From Bacillota bacterium (GTDB taxonomy: Bacteria > Bacillota > Clostridia > Peptostreptococcales > Anaerovoracaceae): a stretch of DNA of 24,044 nt. Under the pieces are notes generated by a model. That model was not told the DNA's origin. It was given only the letters and a program-made list of their open reading frames with translations, and did no database searches. The number at the start of each line of letters is the position of its first letter. The first letter of the stretch is position 1. Position numbers and translations under genes: made by a program. Positions 16,008 to 23,769 of this stretch are shown in pieces. Location of the stretch: assembly GCA_029219125.1 (NCBI GenBank), contig JAQXSU010000023.1, forward strand, positions 1 to 24,044, written 5' to 3'.

Positions 16008-17029
16008 AAGTATTGACATTTGGAGAAATTATGCTGCGGCTGAAAGCACCTGGACACGAAAGACTGATGCAGTCGCCGCTGATGGAAGCGACCTTTGGAG
16101 GCGGAGAGGCCAATGTGGCTGTATCGCTGGCCAATTACGGCATGGATTCCGCGTTTTTGACCGTTCTGCCGGAGAATACACTGGGCGATGCATGTATGGG
16201 CGAATTGCGGCGTTTTAACGTGGATACCAGCAGAATTCTGAGAGGGCCGGGGAGAATGGGAATCTATTTCCTGGAGGCCGGTGCAAATCAGCTGCCGAGC
16301 AAAGTCATCTACGACCGTGCGGACAGCAGCGTGGCTCTGGCTGGTCCCGGAACCATTGACTGGAATACGGCGCTGGAGGGTATTGACTGGTTCCACATCA
16401 CCGGCATCACACCTGCCATTTCCCAGTCACTGATGGAATTATCTCTGGAGAGTGTAAAAGAAGCAAAGAAGCGGGGCATCAAAGTTTCCTGCGACCTGAA
16501 CTACAGGAAAAATCTTTGGAAGTACGGAAAAAGCGCACAGGAGGTTATGTGCGAGCTGGCGCGCTATGCAGACATTCTCATTGCCAACGAGGAGGATGTG
16601 CAGAAATCCCTGGGCATCACCATCGATGTGGATGTGGCGTCAGGAAATATCGACAGCAACAAGTATGAGCAGCTGAGCAATAAGGTACTGGAAACCTATC
16701 CGAATGTGGAAATGATCGCAATTACACTCCGTGAAAGCAGAAGTGCGGATTCCAACGGCTGGTCTGCATGTCTCAATAACCGCAGCGGGTTTTATCTCAG
16801 CAGGCATTATGATATCAATGACATCATCGACAGAGTCGGCGGAGGAGACAGTTTCGGCGGCGGTCTGATTTACGGACTGAACCATTTCTCGGACTGCAGG
16901 GAAGCTCTGGAATTTGCTGTGGCGGCATCCTGTCTGAAACACAGCATTCTGGGCGATTTTAACCGGGTATCGGCAGACGATGTGATGAAACTGATGGCTG
17001 GAGACGGCAGCGGCAGAGTTCAGCGATAA
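16004..17029 (+). CDS. kdgK: 2-keto-3-deoxygluconate kinase KdgK (PfkB family)
   Basis: The protein is 341 residues. PfkB features: N-terminal GEIMLRL, the GGGEANVAVSLANYG substrate-binding block, KVSCDLNYRKNLW typical of KDG kinases, and the signature DRVGGGDSFGGG with catalytic base Asp282. It phosphorylates KDG with ATP to KDPG in the cytosol. GGAGGAACA precedes the ATG and the gene overlaps uxuB by 4 nt. It sits next to kdgA, which uses its product. A second PfkB kinase follows at 18009, so KDG kinase could be assigned to either, but this one has the better KdgK-like motifs and position. Confidence 0.92.
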   Translation: MKVLTFGEIMLRLKAPGHERLMQSPLMEATFGGGEANVAVSLANYGMDSAFLTVLPENTLGDACMGELRRFNVDTSRILRGPGRMGIYFLEAGANQLPSKVIYDRADSSVALAGPGTIDWNTALEGIDWFHITGITPAISQSLMELSLESVKEAKKRGIKVSCDLNYRKNLWKYGKSAQEVMCELARYADILIANEEDVQKSLGITIDVDVASGNIDSNKYEQLSNKVLETYPNVEMIAITLRESRSADSNGWSACLNNRSGFYLSRHYDINDIIDRVGGGDSFGGGLIYGLNHFSDCREALEFAVAASCLKHSILGDFNRVSADDVMKLMAGDGSGRVQR

Positions 17030-17049
17030 GAAGTGTACGGGAGGAAGAC

Positions 17050-17958
17050 ATGCGTGAAGTATTAGACAGAATAGAAAAGACAGGAATCGTTCCGGTAGTG
17101 GTTCTGGAGGATGCGGAAAAGGCAGTGCCGGTTGCAAAGGCACTGCAGGCCGGCGGCATTGACTGCGCGGAAGTGACATTCCGGACAGCAGCGGCAGAAG
17201 AATCCATTGGAAGAATCGCAAAGGAATGCCCTTCGATCCTTCTCGGTGCGGGCACGGTGCTGTCGGTGGAGCAGGTGAAAAAAGCAGTTGATGCCGGCGC
17301 AAAATTCATCGTCACGCCAGGTTTCAATCCATCCGTCGTTTCTTACTGCGTGGAGCATCAGATTCCGGTGGTACCGGGCTGTATGGATACCAACGCCATT
17401 GAGATGGCGTTGGAAATGGGATTGGATACCGTGAAGTTCTTTCCGGCAGAGGCAGCCGGCGGGCTGAAAATGATGAAGGCGCTGGCGGGTCCTTATGTGA
17501 ATCTGAAGTTTATCCCTACCGGCGGCGTGGGAAAAGATAACCTTTGTGATTATCTTTCGTTCCGGAAGGTAATTGCATGCGGCGGAAGCTGGATGGTGAA
17601 GGGAGATCTCGTCCGTGCAGAGCGGTATGATGAAATCGAGAGACTCAGCCGGGAAGCAGTGGCAGCCATGCTGCATCTTCGGATCGGCAGAATCCAGGTC
17701 GGCAGCATGTGCGAAAATCCTGCAGAACACGCAGATTTGCTGCATTCTGTGTTCCTGACGGCACAGACGGAAGAAGGTGCAGAAGCAGAAGGCTGCATTG
17801 AAATCCTCACCGATCATCTGGAAAGAGCACTATACCATCTGGAAAAGCAGGGCATAGCCTTCGATATGGATACAGCGGTACGGGACGGAAAGAAAATGCG
17901 TTCCGTAGATTTTAAGAAAAAAGCCGGAGAATTCAGAATCAGGCTTGCAGAAAAATAA
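17050..17958 (+). CDS. kdgA: KDPG aldolase (Eda/KdgA) with extra C-terminal VOC-like domain
   Basis: Residues 1 to about 212 are a complete KDPG/KHG aldolase: Glu41 and Arg45 in AEVTFRT, LLGAGTVL, FIVTPGFNP, Schiff-base Lys129 in TVKFFPAEAAGG, and the phosphate site IPTGGVG. It splits 2-keto-3-deoxy-6-phosphogluconate into pyruvate and glyceraldehyde 3-phosphate. The protein is 302 residues, some 90 longer than the usual enzyme. The tail (about 213-302) has a betaalphabeta pattern, LERALYHLEKQGIAFDMD then MRSVDFKKKAGEFRIRL, resembling one half of a vicinal-oxygen-chelate (glyoxalase-type) domain. Such tails occur in other Firmicutes aldolases; the role is unknown. GGGAGGAAG precedes the ATG. 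Confidence 0.92.
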   Translation: MREVLDRIEKTGIVPVVVLEDAEKAVPVAKALQAGGIDCAEVTFRTAAAEESIGRIAKECPSILLGAGTVLSVEQVKKAVDAGAKFIVTPGFNPSVVSYCVEHQIPVVPGCMDTNAIEMALEMGLDTVKFFPAEAAGGLKMMKALAGPYVNLKFIPTGGVGKDNLCDYLSFRKVIACGGSWMVKGDLVRAERYDEIERLSREAVAAMLHLRIGRIQVGSMCENPAEHADLLHSVFLTAQTEEGAEAEGCIEILTDHLERALYHLEKQGIAFDMDTAVRDGKKMRSVDFKKKAGEFRIRLAEK

Positions 17959-18008
17959 AACACGGAATAAAGTAGGAACTTAGAGATTTTTTGAAAGGAA
18001 GAACCAGT

Positions 18009-19088
18009 ATGGACTTAAAACTTCGCAGTAATTATAAGTATGCCATTGCCTGTCCGACCAGCATGGGCGTGCGCATTACACCGGAAAACAGAATGGCTGT
18101 GCATAACAGTAATCGCTTTATCATGCAGTGCACCAGTGCAGAAAGCAATGTGCTGAATGTTTCCTCTTCCCTGGGAAAAGAATGTCTGGTACTGACCCGG
18201 TTTGTAAAGGGAAGCCCAATCGCGGAATTCATTAAAAGCGAACTTCGCAGCAGAAATATCCGTTATGAGGGCATCGATGTGGAACAGGGCGGCCCATGGG
18301 GTTACCGGCATCAGTTCAACATTGCCGATTCCGGCTTTGGCCTCCGTGCACCTCGTGTATGGAATGACCGGGCAGGAGAAGTAGGAAGAACGCTTACCAT
18401 CGAGGATTTTGATATTCCGCGGATCTTTGGAGAAGAAGGTGTTGGAATCCTTCATATATCCGGCCTGATTGCAGCCATGAGTGAGGAGACGACAAAGTTT
18501 TGCCTGGAGCTTGCCAAGGCAGCGAAGGAATACGGTACACTGGTCAGCTTTGATCTGAACTATCGCGCTACATTCTGGAAGGGCAGGGAAGAAGAACTTC
18601 GGGAAGCCTTCCATCAGATCGCATCGGCGGCAGATGTACTGGTCGGAAACGAAGAAGACTTCCAGCTGTGTCTTGGATTCCGGGGACCGGAGGCCGGTGG
18701 AAAGGACCTGACTGCGAAAATCAGCAGTTTCCAGGATATGATTGGACAGGTGAAAGAAAAGTATTCCAATGCAAGTGTATTTGCAACCACGCTGCGTCAG
18801 GTAATCAGTGCCAACGAACACCTTTGGGGCGGGATTCTGCTGGCAGATGACAAGTGGTACATCGAAGAACCACGTCCGATTCCTGTCATGGATCGGATCG
18901 GCGGCGGAGACGGATTTACCGGCGGTCTGCTTTACGGTCTGATGCAGGGATGGGAGCCGGATAAATGTCTCCAGTTCGGCTGGGCAACCGGTGTGCTTGC
19001 TGCAAGCAGCCTCAACGACTATGCAGAACCTGCCGATGAAAAGCAGGTATGGGATATTTACGCAGGAAATGCCCGCGTCCAGAGATAA
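18009..19088 (+). CDS. Second PfkB-family carbohydrate kinase, substrate uncertain
   Basis: The protein is 359 residues. The PfkB C-terminal signature DRIGGGDGFTGG has catalytic Asp301, and LVSFDLNYRATFW matches sugar-acid kinases. The N-terminal region differs from KdgK: GVRITPENR and CTSAESNVLNVSSSLG replace the usual GGGEAN block. An acidic Gly-rich middle (GFRGPEAGGKD) is an insert. The ATG at 18009 follows AAAGGAAG; a TTG six codons upstream lies in that site and was rejected. It is 39 bp before gnd. It could be a second KDG kinase or a kinase for another hexonate; placement before gnd would suit 6-phosphogluconate supply, but that is inference. Confidence 0.85.
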   Translation: MDLKLRSNYKYAIACPTSMGVRITPENRMAVHNSNRFIMQCTSAESNVLNVSSSLGKECLVLTRFVKGSPIAEFIKSELRSRNIRYEGIDVEQGGPWGYRHQFNIADSGFGLRAPRVWNDRAGEVGRTLTIEDFDIPRIFGEEGVGILHISGLIAAMSEETTKFCLELAKAAKEYGTLVSFDLNYRATFWKGREEELREAFHQIASAADVLVGNEEDFQLCLGFRGPEAGGKDLTAKISSFQDMIGQVKEKYSNASVFATTLRQVISANEHLWGGILLADDKWYIEEPRPIPVMDRIGGGDGFTGGLLYGLMQGWEPDKCLQFGWATGVLAASSLNDYAEPADEKQVWDIYAGNARVQR

Positions 19089-19127
19089 GTAAGGCAGGAC
19101 GAAAGAAGAATATGAGGTAGAAAAGAA

Positions 19128-20588
19128 ATGAATACAATCAAAAAAGCAGATATCGGCCTGGTAGGTCTGGCGGTTATGGGTGAAAATCTGGTTATGAATA
19201 TGGAATCCAGAGGTTTCACCGTAGCGGTATATAACCGGACAACGGAAAAGGTGAAACGCTTTACGGAAGGCCGTGCAGAGGGAAAGAACATCATCGGCAC
19301 ATACAGCCTGGAGGAACTGGCTGCAAGCCTGGAAAAGCCGAGAAAAATCATGATGATGGTGAAGGCAGGACAGCCTGTGGATGATCTGATTGAACAGCTG
19401 CTGCCATACCTGGAAAAGGGCGATATCCTGATCGACGGAGGCAACAGTCACTTCCCGGATACGATACGCAGAACCGCATATGTGGAAAGCAAAGGACTCC
19501 TTTATGTGGGCAGCGGTGTGTCCGGCGGCGAGGAAGGCGCCCTGACCGGCCCATCCCTTATGCCGGGCGGTTCGCCGGAGGCATGGCCTTATGTGAAACC
19601 TATCTTTCAGTCCATCTGCGCCAAAGTCGAGGACGGCAGTCCTTGCTGTGACTGGGTCGGAGAAAACGGTGCAGGCCATTTTGTAAAAATGGTACACAAC
19701 GGAATCGAATACGGCGATATGCAGCTGATTTGTGAAGCCTACCAGCTGATGCAGGATGGACTTGGTATGAGCCCGGAGGAAATGCATGATGTGTTTGCCG
19801 CGTGGAATGAAACTGAGCTGGACAGCTATCTGATTGAAATCACCAGAGACATTCTGGGATATAAGGATGAAAACGGAGAGACTACCGTAAACTATATTCT
19901 GGATACCGCAGGACAGAAGGGAACCGGAAAGTGGACCGCAATTTCTGCACTGGATGAGGGCGTTCCTCTGACCATGATCGGGGAAGCGGTTTTCGCACGG
20001 TGTCTGTCTGCTATGAAGGAAGAACGCGTGGAAGCTGCCAGAGTTTTTCCGAAGGAAATTCCGGCATTCGAGGGGGATAAAAAGGCTTTCATCGAGTCCA
20101 TCCGCAAGGCACTGTATGCCAGCAAGATTATTTCCTACGCACAGGGATATACGCTGATGCGGACTGCGGCAAAGACTTACGGCTGGAACCTGAACTATGG
20201 CGGAATCGCCCTCATGTGGCGGGGCGGCTGCATTATCCGAAGCGTATTTCTGGGAAAAATCAAAGAGGCCTATGATAAGAATCCGCAGCTGGAAAATCTT
20301 CTTCTGGATGATTATTTCGCTGACACCATCCGAGAACTGGTTCCGGCATGGAGAGAAGTGGTTGCCTATGCCGTAAAGGCAGGAATTCCGATGCCTGCTT
20401 TCTCTTCTGCATTGAACTATTTCGACGGATATACCACAGAGACGCTGCCTGCCAATCTGCTGCAGGCGCAGCGTGACTATTTTGGTGCCCATACCTATGA
20501 AAGAATCGATCAGCCGCGAGGTGCATTTTTCCACACCAACTGGACAGGCCATGGCGGAGATACTTCTGCAGGAACGTACAATGCATAG
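19128..20588 (+). CDS. gnd: 6-phosphogluconate dehydrogenase, decarboxylating
   Basis: The protein is 486 residues, the long (about 470-480) form. The Rossmann motif is GLVGLAVMGENLVMNM, and NRTTEKV after beta-2 suggests NADP specificity. ILIDGGNSHFPDT, YVGSGVSGGEEGA, catalytic Lys187 in GHFVKMVHNGIEYGDMQ and Glu194 are present, with FFHTNWTGHGGDTSAGTYNA at the end. It oxidises 6-phosphogluconate to ribulose 5-phosphate plus CO2. It is unusual within a uronate operon, because the Uxa/Uxu route does not make 6-phosphogluconate; it implies a gluconate branch here. It overlaps the HAD gene by 8 nt. Confidence 0.97.
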   Translation: MNTIKKADIGLVGLAVMGENLVMNMESRGFTVAVYNRTTEKVKRFTEGRAEGKNIIGTYSLEELAASLEKPRKIMMMVKAGQPVDDLIEQLLPYLEKGDILIDGGNSHFPDTIRRTAYVESKGLLYVGSGVSGGEEGALTGPSLMPGGSPEAWPYVKPIFQSICAKVEDGSPCCDWVGENGAGHFVKMVHNGIEYGDMQLICEAYQLMQDGLGMSPEEMHDVFAAWNETELDSYLIEITRDILGYKDENGETTVNYILDTAGQKGTGKWTAISALDEGVPLTMIGEAVFARCLSAMKEERVEAARVFPKEIPAFEGDKKAFIESIRKALYASKIISYAQGYTLMRTAAKTYGWNLNYGGIALMWRGGCIIRSVFLGKIKEAYDKNPQLENLLLDDYFADTIRELVPAWREVVAYAVKAGIPMPAFSSALNYFDGYTTETLPANLLQAQRDYFGAHTYERIDQPRGAFFHTNWTGHGGDTSAGTYNA

Positions 20589-21483
20589 GATAATGCAGGG
20601 GAAAACGGCAGAACGGAAAGCACCGATTGCAGGCATCATTGCACTGGATCTGGACGGTACGCTGCTGAATGCAGCAAAAAAACTGAGTGCAGCAAATCGC
20701 AGGGCGCTGCAGCAGGCCTTCGAAGCAGGATGGGAGATTGTTCCCACCACCGGGCGGTTTTATGGCGGCATGCCGGAATGTATCCGGCAGCTGCCTTTTC
20801 TCCATTATGCCATTACCATCAACGGTGCGCGGGTCATGAATCTGGAAAGTGGGAATTCGTTGTATCAGGCCGAAATTCCCTGGATGCAGGCAGTGGAAAT
20901 CATGAAATATCTGGATTCACTCCCTGTGATTTACGATTGCTATATGGAGGATGCTGCCTGGATGACAGAATCCATGAAGGCAAATGTCGATGAAATCATA
21001 GAAGATGCGGCGATTCGGGACATGTATCACAGACTTCGGCAGCCTGTGCCGGAACTGAAGGATTTCCTGACAGAACGCCGGAAGAACGTACAGAAGATTC
21101 AGTTCTTTACCCGGGACATGGAGCTGCGAGATAAACTCCTGCATGAAATGGAATTCCAGTTCCCCAATATTGCTGTCTCCAGTTCGTCGCCGCAGAACAT
21201 TGAGATCAATCAGAAAGATGCCAACAAGGGAAAAGCGCTTCTGGCGCTGGCTGCTTCACTGAAAGATTCGCAGGATGTGCCTGAACTGAAAACCATATCC
21301 TTCGGAGACGGCCTGAACGACATCACCATGTTGCAGGCTGCTGACATCGGCATTGCCATGGAAAATGCGGCAGATGAGGTGAAAACCGCTGCTGACTGGA
21401 TCACACGATCCTGCGAAGACGATGGGGTGGCATGGGGAATTGCACATTACTGCTTCAATCATAATCAGAAAGGAAACCGATAA
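20581..21483 (+). CDS. HAD superfamily (Cof-type) phosphatase
   Basis: The protein is 300 residues. HAD motif I is ALDLDGTLLN (nucleophile Asp23, acid Asp25), motif II VPTTGRF, motif III around ASNKGKAL-like KDANKGKALLAL, and motif IV SFGDGLNDITM. The C2b cap between motifs I and III marks the Cof family, which dephosphorylates sugar phosphates and related metabolites with broad specificity. AGGA lies 7 nt before the ATG at 20581; the frame is open further upstream inside gnd but without a convincing start. It is coupled to gnd by overlap and is 1 bp from the LarA-type gene. It might relieve sugar-phosphate build-up. Confidence 0.88.
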   Translation: MHRIMQGKTAERKAPIAGIIALDLDGTLLNAAKKLSAANRRALQQAFEAGWEIVPTTGRFYGGMPECIRQLPFLHYAITINGARVMNLESGNSLYQAEIPWMQAVEIMKYLDSLPVIYDCYMEDAAWMTESMKANVDEIIEDAAIRDMYHRLRQPVPELKDFLTERRKNVQKIQFFTRDMELRDKLLHEMEFQFPNIAVSSSSPQNIEINQKDANKGKALLALAASLKDSQDVPELKTISFGDGLNDITMLQAADIGIAMENAADEVKTAADWITRSCEDDGVAWGIAHYCFNHNQKGNR

Positions 21484-21484
21484 T

Positions 21485-22759
21485 ATGGAACAGTTTATCT
21501 ATGCAAACCAGGAAGAGGGTCTGACACAGGAGGAAATCCGCTGCGCCCTGATTTCCAGTCTGGAAGGCCGAAGCCTGCAGCATGTGCTGATTATTCCGCC
21601 GGATTTCACCCGGCTTCACTCCAATGCGGGGTATATTACCAATGTGTATTACCATGTTTTGAAAGAGCAGGGATGTGAGGTGGATATTCTGCCGGCGCTG
21701 GGAACCCATGTGCCAATGACAGAGGAAGAAGCCGCAGGTATGTACGGCGATATTCCTTTTGACGTTTTCATACCGCACAACTGGCGGACCGATGTGGTTC
21801 GGCTGGGAGAAGTGCCTGCGGAGTATATGGAAAAGATTACTGAAAACCTGTGGCATGATCCGGTCAGTGTGGAAATCAACCGGCTGGTAATGGATGAAAA
21901 GTATGATCTGATTCTTTCTGTGGGACAGGTGGTGCCCCACGAGGTCATCGGCATGGCCAATCACGCAAAGAATCTCTTTGTGGGTGTAGGCGGAAGCGAC
22001 ATGATCAATAAGAGCCATATGGTGGGTGCAGTCTACGGTATGGAACGAATGATGGGGAAAGATCATACGCCGGTTCGAAAAATACTGGACTACGGGCTGG
22101 AGCATTTCCTCTGCCATCGTCCGATTCTTTTTGTACTGACCGTCTGCACCGCACCGGGCGGAAACATTCGGACCCATGGACTGTTCATCGGAGATACCCG
22201 GAAGGTGCTGGAGAAAGCCATCGCGTTGTCGCAGGAAAAGAACATTGATTTCGTAGAAACGGGAATCAGAAAATGTGTGGTATACCTGGATCCGTCTGAA
22301 TTCCGAAGCACCTGGCTTGGAAACAAGTCGGTTTACCGGACACGTATGGCCATTGCGGACGGTGGAGAACTGCTGGTACTGGCACCGGGGGTGGAGCGAT
22401 TTGGCGAAGATGAAACGGTGGATCAGCTGATCCGCAAATACGGATACCGCGGGAGAATTCATATACTGGAACAGTTTGAAAAACCGGAGAATCAGGATCT
22501 GCGGGATAATATGAGTGCTGCAGCCCATCTGATCCATGGATCTTCTGATGATCGTTTTCGAATTACCTATGCGGTGAAGAAGATCAGCCGGAAAGAGATT
22601 GAATCGGTAGGATTTCACTCCGCAGACTACGACGAGGTGGCCGCAAGATACAATCCGGAAACACTGCAGTATGGGTACAACACCCTGCCGGATGGAGAAG
22701 AAATCTATTTCATTCCGAATCCAGCGCTTGGATTATGGATCAACCGTGAGAAATTCTGA
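21485..22759 (+). CDS. LarA-type nickel-dependent racemase/epimerase homologue, candidate hexonate 2-epimerase
   Basis: The protein is 424 residues, the length of lactate racemase LarA. Residues that hold the nickel-pincer cofactor in LarA appear with the same spacing: His152 in VVPHEV, Lys162 in NHAKNLF and His178 in NKSHMVG (LarA His174, Lys184, His200). The catalytic and binding residues DFTR (Arg43) and GTH (His75, PMTEEE) are also kept. LarA homologues invert the C2 hydroxyl of alpha-hydroxy acids, and a D-gluconate 2-epimerase is among those described. Between gnd and a uronate pathway, gluconate/mannonate epimerisation is the natural guess. Cofactor enzymes LarB, LarC and LarE are not in the window. 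AAAGGAAA supports the ATG at 21485. Confidence 0.85.
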   Translation: MEQFIYANQEEGLTQEEIRCALISSLEGRSLQHVLIIPPDFTRLHSNAGYITNVYYHVLKEQGCEVDILPALGTHVPMTEEEAAGMYGDIPFDVFIPHNWRTDVVRLGEVPAEYMEKITENLWHDPVSVEINRLVMDEKYDLILSVGQVVPHEVIGMANHAKNLFVGVGGSDMINKSHMVGAVYGMERMMGKDHTPVRKILDYGLEHFLCHRPILFVLTVCTAPGGNIRTHGLFIGDTRKVLEKAIALSQEKNIDFVETGIRKCVVYLDPSEFRSTWLGNKSVYRTRMAIADGGELLVLAPGVERFGEDETVDQLIRKYGYRGRIHILEQFEKPENQDLRDNMSAAAHLIHGSSDDRFRITYAVKKISRKEIESVGFHSADYDEVAARYNPETLQYGYNTLPDGEEIYFIPNPALGLWINREKF

Positions 22760-22760
22760 C

Positions 22761-22814
22761 GGCAGGGAGGACTGCATTGGGCCAGGTATTGAAATGCAGT
22801 GAGAATGTCCTGCC
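22761..22814. repeat. Nested inverted repeats just after the LarA-type gene
   Basis: The outer arms are GGCAGG/CCTGCC (22761-22766 and 22809-22814) and the inner arms ACTGCATT/AATGCAGT (22771-22778 and 22793-22800). Together they make a long interrupted hairpin with a 14-nt apical loop. No T-run follows, and a proper terminator comes 35 bp later. It may be a 3'-end protecting structure, a decayed terminator or a small intergenic repeat. Confidence 0.55.
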
Positions 22815-22849
22815 AGCGGGTTCTGAAACATAAGATGAACATAAGAAAG

Positions 22850-22886
22850 CGAATTGTGCATGAAAAAAGGTGCAATTCGTTTTTTT
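22850..22886 (+). terminator. Intrinsic terminator ending the uronate gene series
   Basis: The left arm CGAATTGTGC pairs with GTGCAATTCG (10 bp including two G-U pairs) around an A-rich 10-nt loop, followed by seven T. It is placed 90 bp after the LarA-type stop, and a promoter for the next unit begins right after it. Confidence 0.85.
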
Positions 22887-22888
22887 CC

Positions 22889-22917
22889 TTTTGCAGGCAG
22901 GATAAGTGTGCTACAAT
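22889..22917 (+). promoter_or_regulatory. Probable promoter for the inositol-phosphatase-family gene
   Basis: An extended -10, TG-C-TACAAT (22909-22917), has a weak -35 TTTTGC 17 bp upstream (22889-22894). It lies just after the terminator and about 50 bp before the start codon. No LacI-type operator is seen near it. Confidence 0.65.
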
Positions 22918-22967
22918 AGAAAAAGATTGAAAATTGTAACCCGATAAAGTCGAAAAGGGAGAAGACA

Positions 22968-23753
22968 ATGAATGAAAAGAGTTATAGCCAACTTCTGAAG
23001 GATGCCTCAGTACAGGTAAAAAAAGCAGGGACGCTTCTTCTGGAACAGGTCCACAATGATATGATCCGAAAAAAGGCACCAAAGGATTTCGTAACAGACA
23101 TTGATACAATGGTACAGGAAACACTGCAGCAGGGACTGCACAGCCTGGCCCCGGAAATTCAGTTTATGGGAGAAGAAAAGGATAATTCGGATCTGGATCT
23201 CAGCAAACCGACCTGGATTCTGGATCCGGTGGACGGCACTCTGAATCTGATTCACGGATTTCGCCACAGTGCGATTTCCCTGGCACTGTCGGTTCAAAAA
23301 GAGGTGGTGCTGGGCATCGTGTATAACCCTTTCAGCGATGAAATGTTCACTGCTGTAAAAGGAGAGGGGGCATTTCTCAATGGAAGTCCGATTCATGTCA
23401 GTGGCTGTATGGAGCTTTCTGAAGCAGTCTGTCTGGTAGGTACCAATCCGGCATATCGGAAGAATTCCGAGCAGGTCTTCAGCCGCATTCGGAGGCTGTA
23501 CGAAAACAGTGTGGATATTCGCAGAATGGGGTCTGCTGCCCTGGATCTGTGTTATGTTGCCTGCAGCCGGGCAGACTGCTATGTGGAGGAAGGTCTTTTT
23601 CCGTGGGATTATGCTGCCGGTATCCTGATCGTAAAAGAGGCAGGCGGAACGGTGACAGATCTGCAAGGAGAAGAAGTTCGGATTGATTCGAACTGGGGGA
23701 ATGTGACAATCAGCAACGGTATGCTGCATGACAGACTGCTGCAGTTGGTATAA
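22968..23753 (+). CDS. Inositol monophosphatase family protein (SuhB-like)
   Basis: The protein is 261 residues, the usual length. The magnesium-site motifs are complete: FMGEE (Glu69, Glu70), WILDPVDGT (Asp86, Asp89) and PWDYAAGILIVKEAGG near the C-terminus. Members remove phosphate from inositol 1-phosphate, 3'-phosphoadenosine nucleotides or sugar phosphates; the substrate cannot be fixed here. GGGAG precedes the ATG. It has its own promoter and is followed after 16 bp by an amidohydrolase, so it forms a new transcription unit. It may have nothing to do with the uronate pathway. Confidence 0.92.
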   Translation: MNEKSYSQLLKDASVQVKKAGTLLLEQVHNDMIRKKAPKDFVTDIDTMVQETLQQGLHSLAPEIQFMGEEKDNSDLDLSKPTWILDPVDGTLNLIHGFRHSAISLALSVQKEVVLGIVYNPFSDEMFTAVKGEGAFLNGSPIHVSGCMELSEAVCLVGTNPAYRKNSEQVFSRIRRLYENSVDIRRMGSAALDLCYVACSRADCYVEEGLFPWDYAAGILIVKEAGGTVTDLQGEEVRIDSNWGNVTISNGMLHDRLLQLV

Positions 23754-23769
23754 GATGGGAGGAAATAAA

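Noticed and set aside
18015..20750. A 911-codon open frame on the minus strand opposite the second kinase, gnd and the HAD gene
   Set aside because: It lies antisense to three well-conserved genes, has Cys/His/Phe-rich composition like other antisense frames here, shows no domain and no convincing ribosome site. Codon bias of the sense genes explains the lack of stops.
21455..22618. A 387-codon minus-strand frame opposite the LarA-type gene
   Set aside because: Shadow of a conserved gene, with no domain and no promoter or ribosome site.
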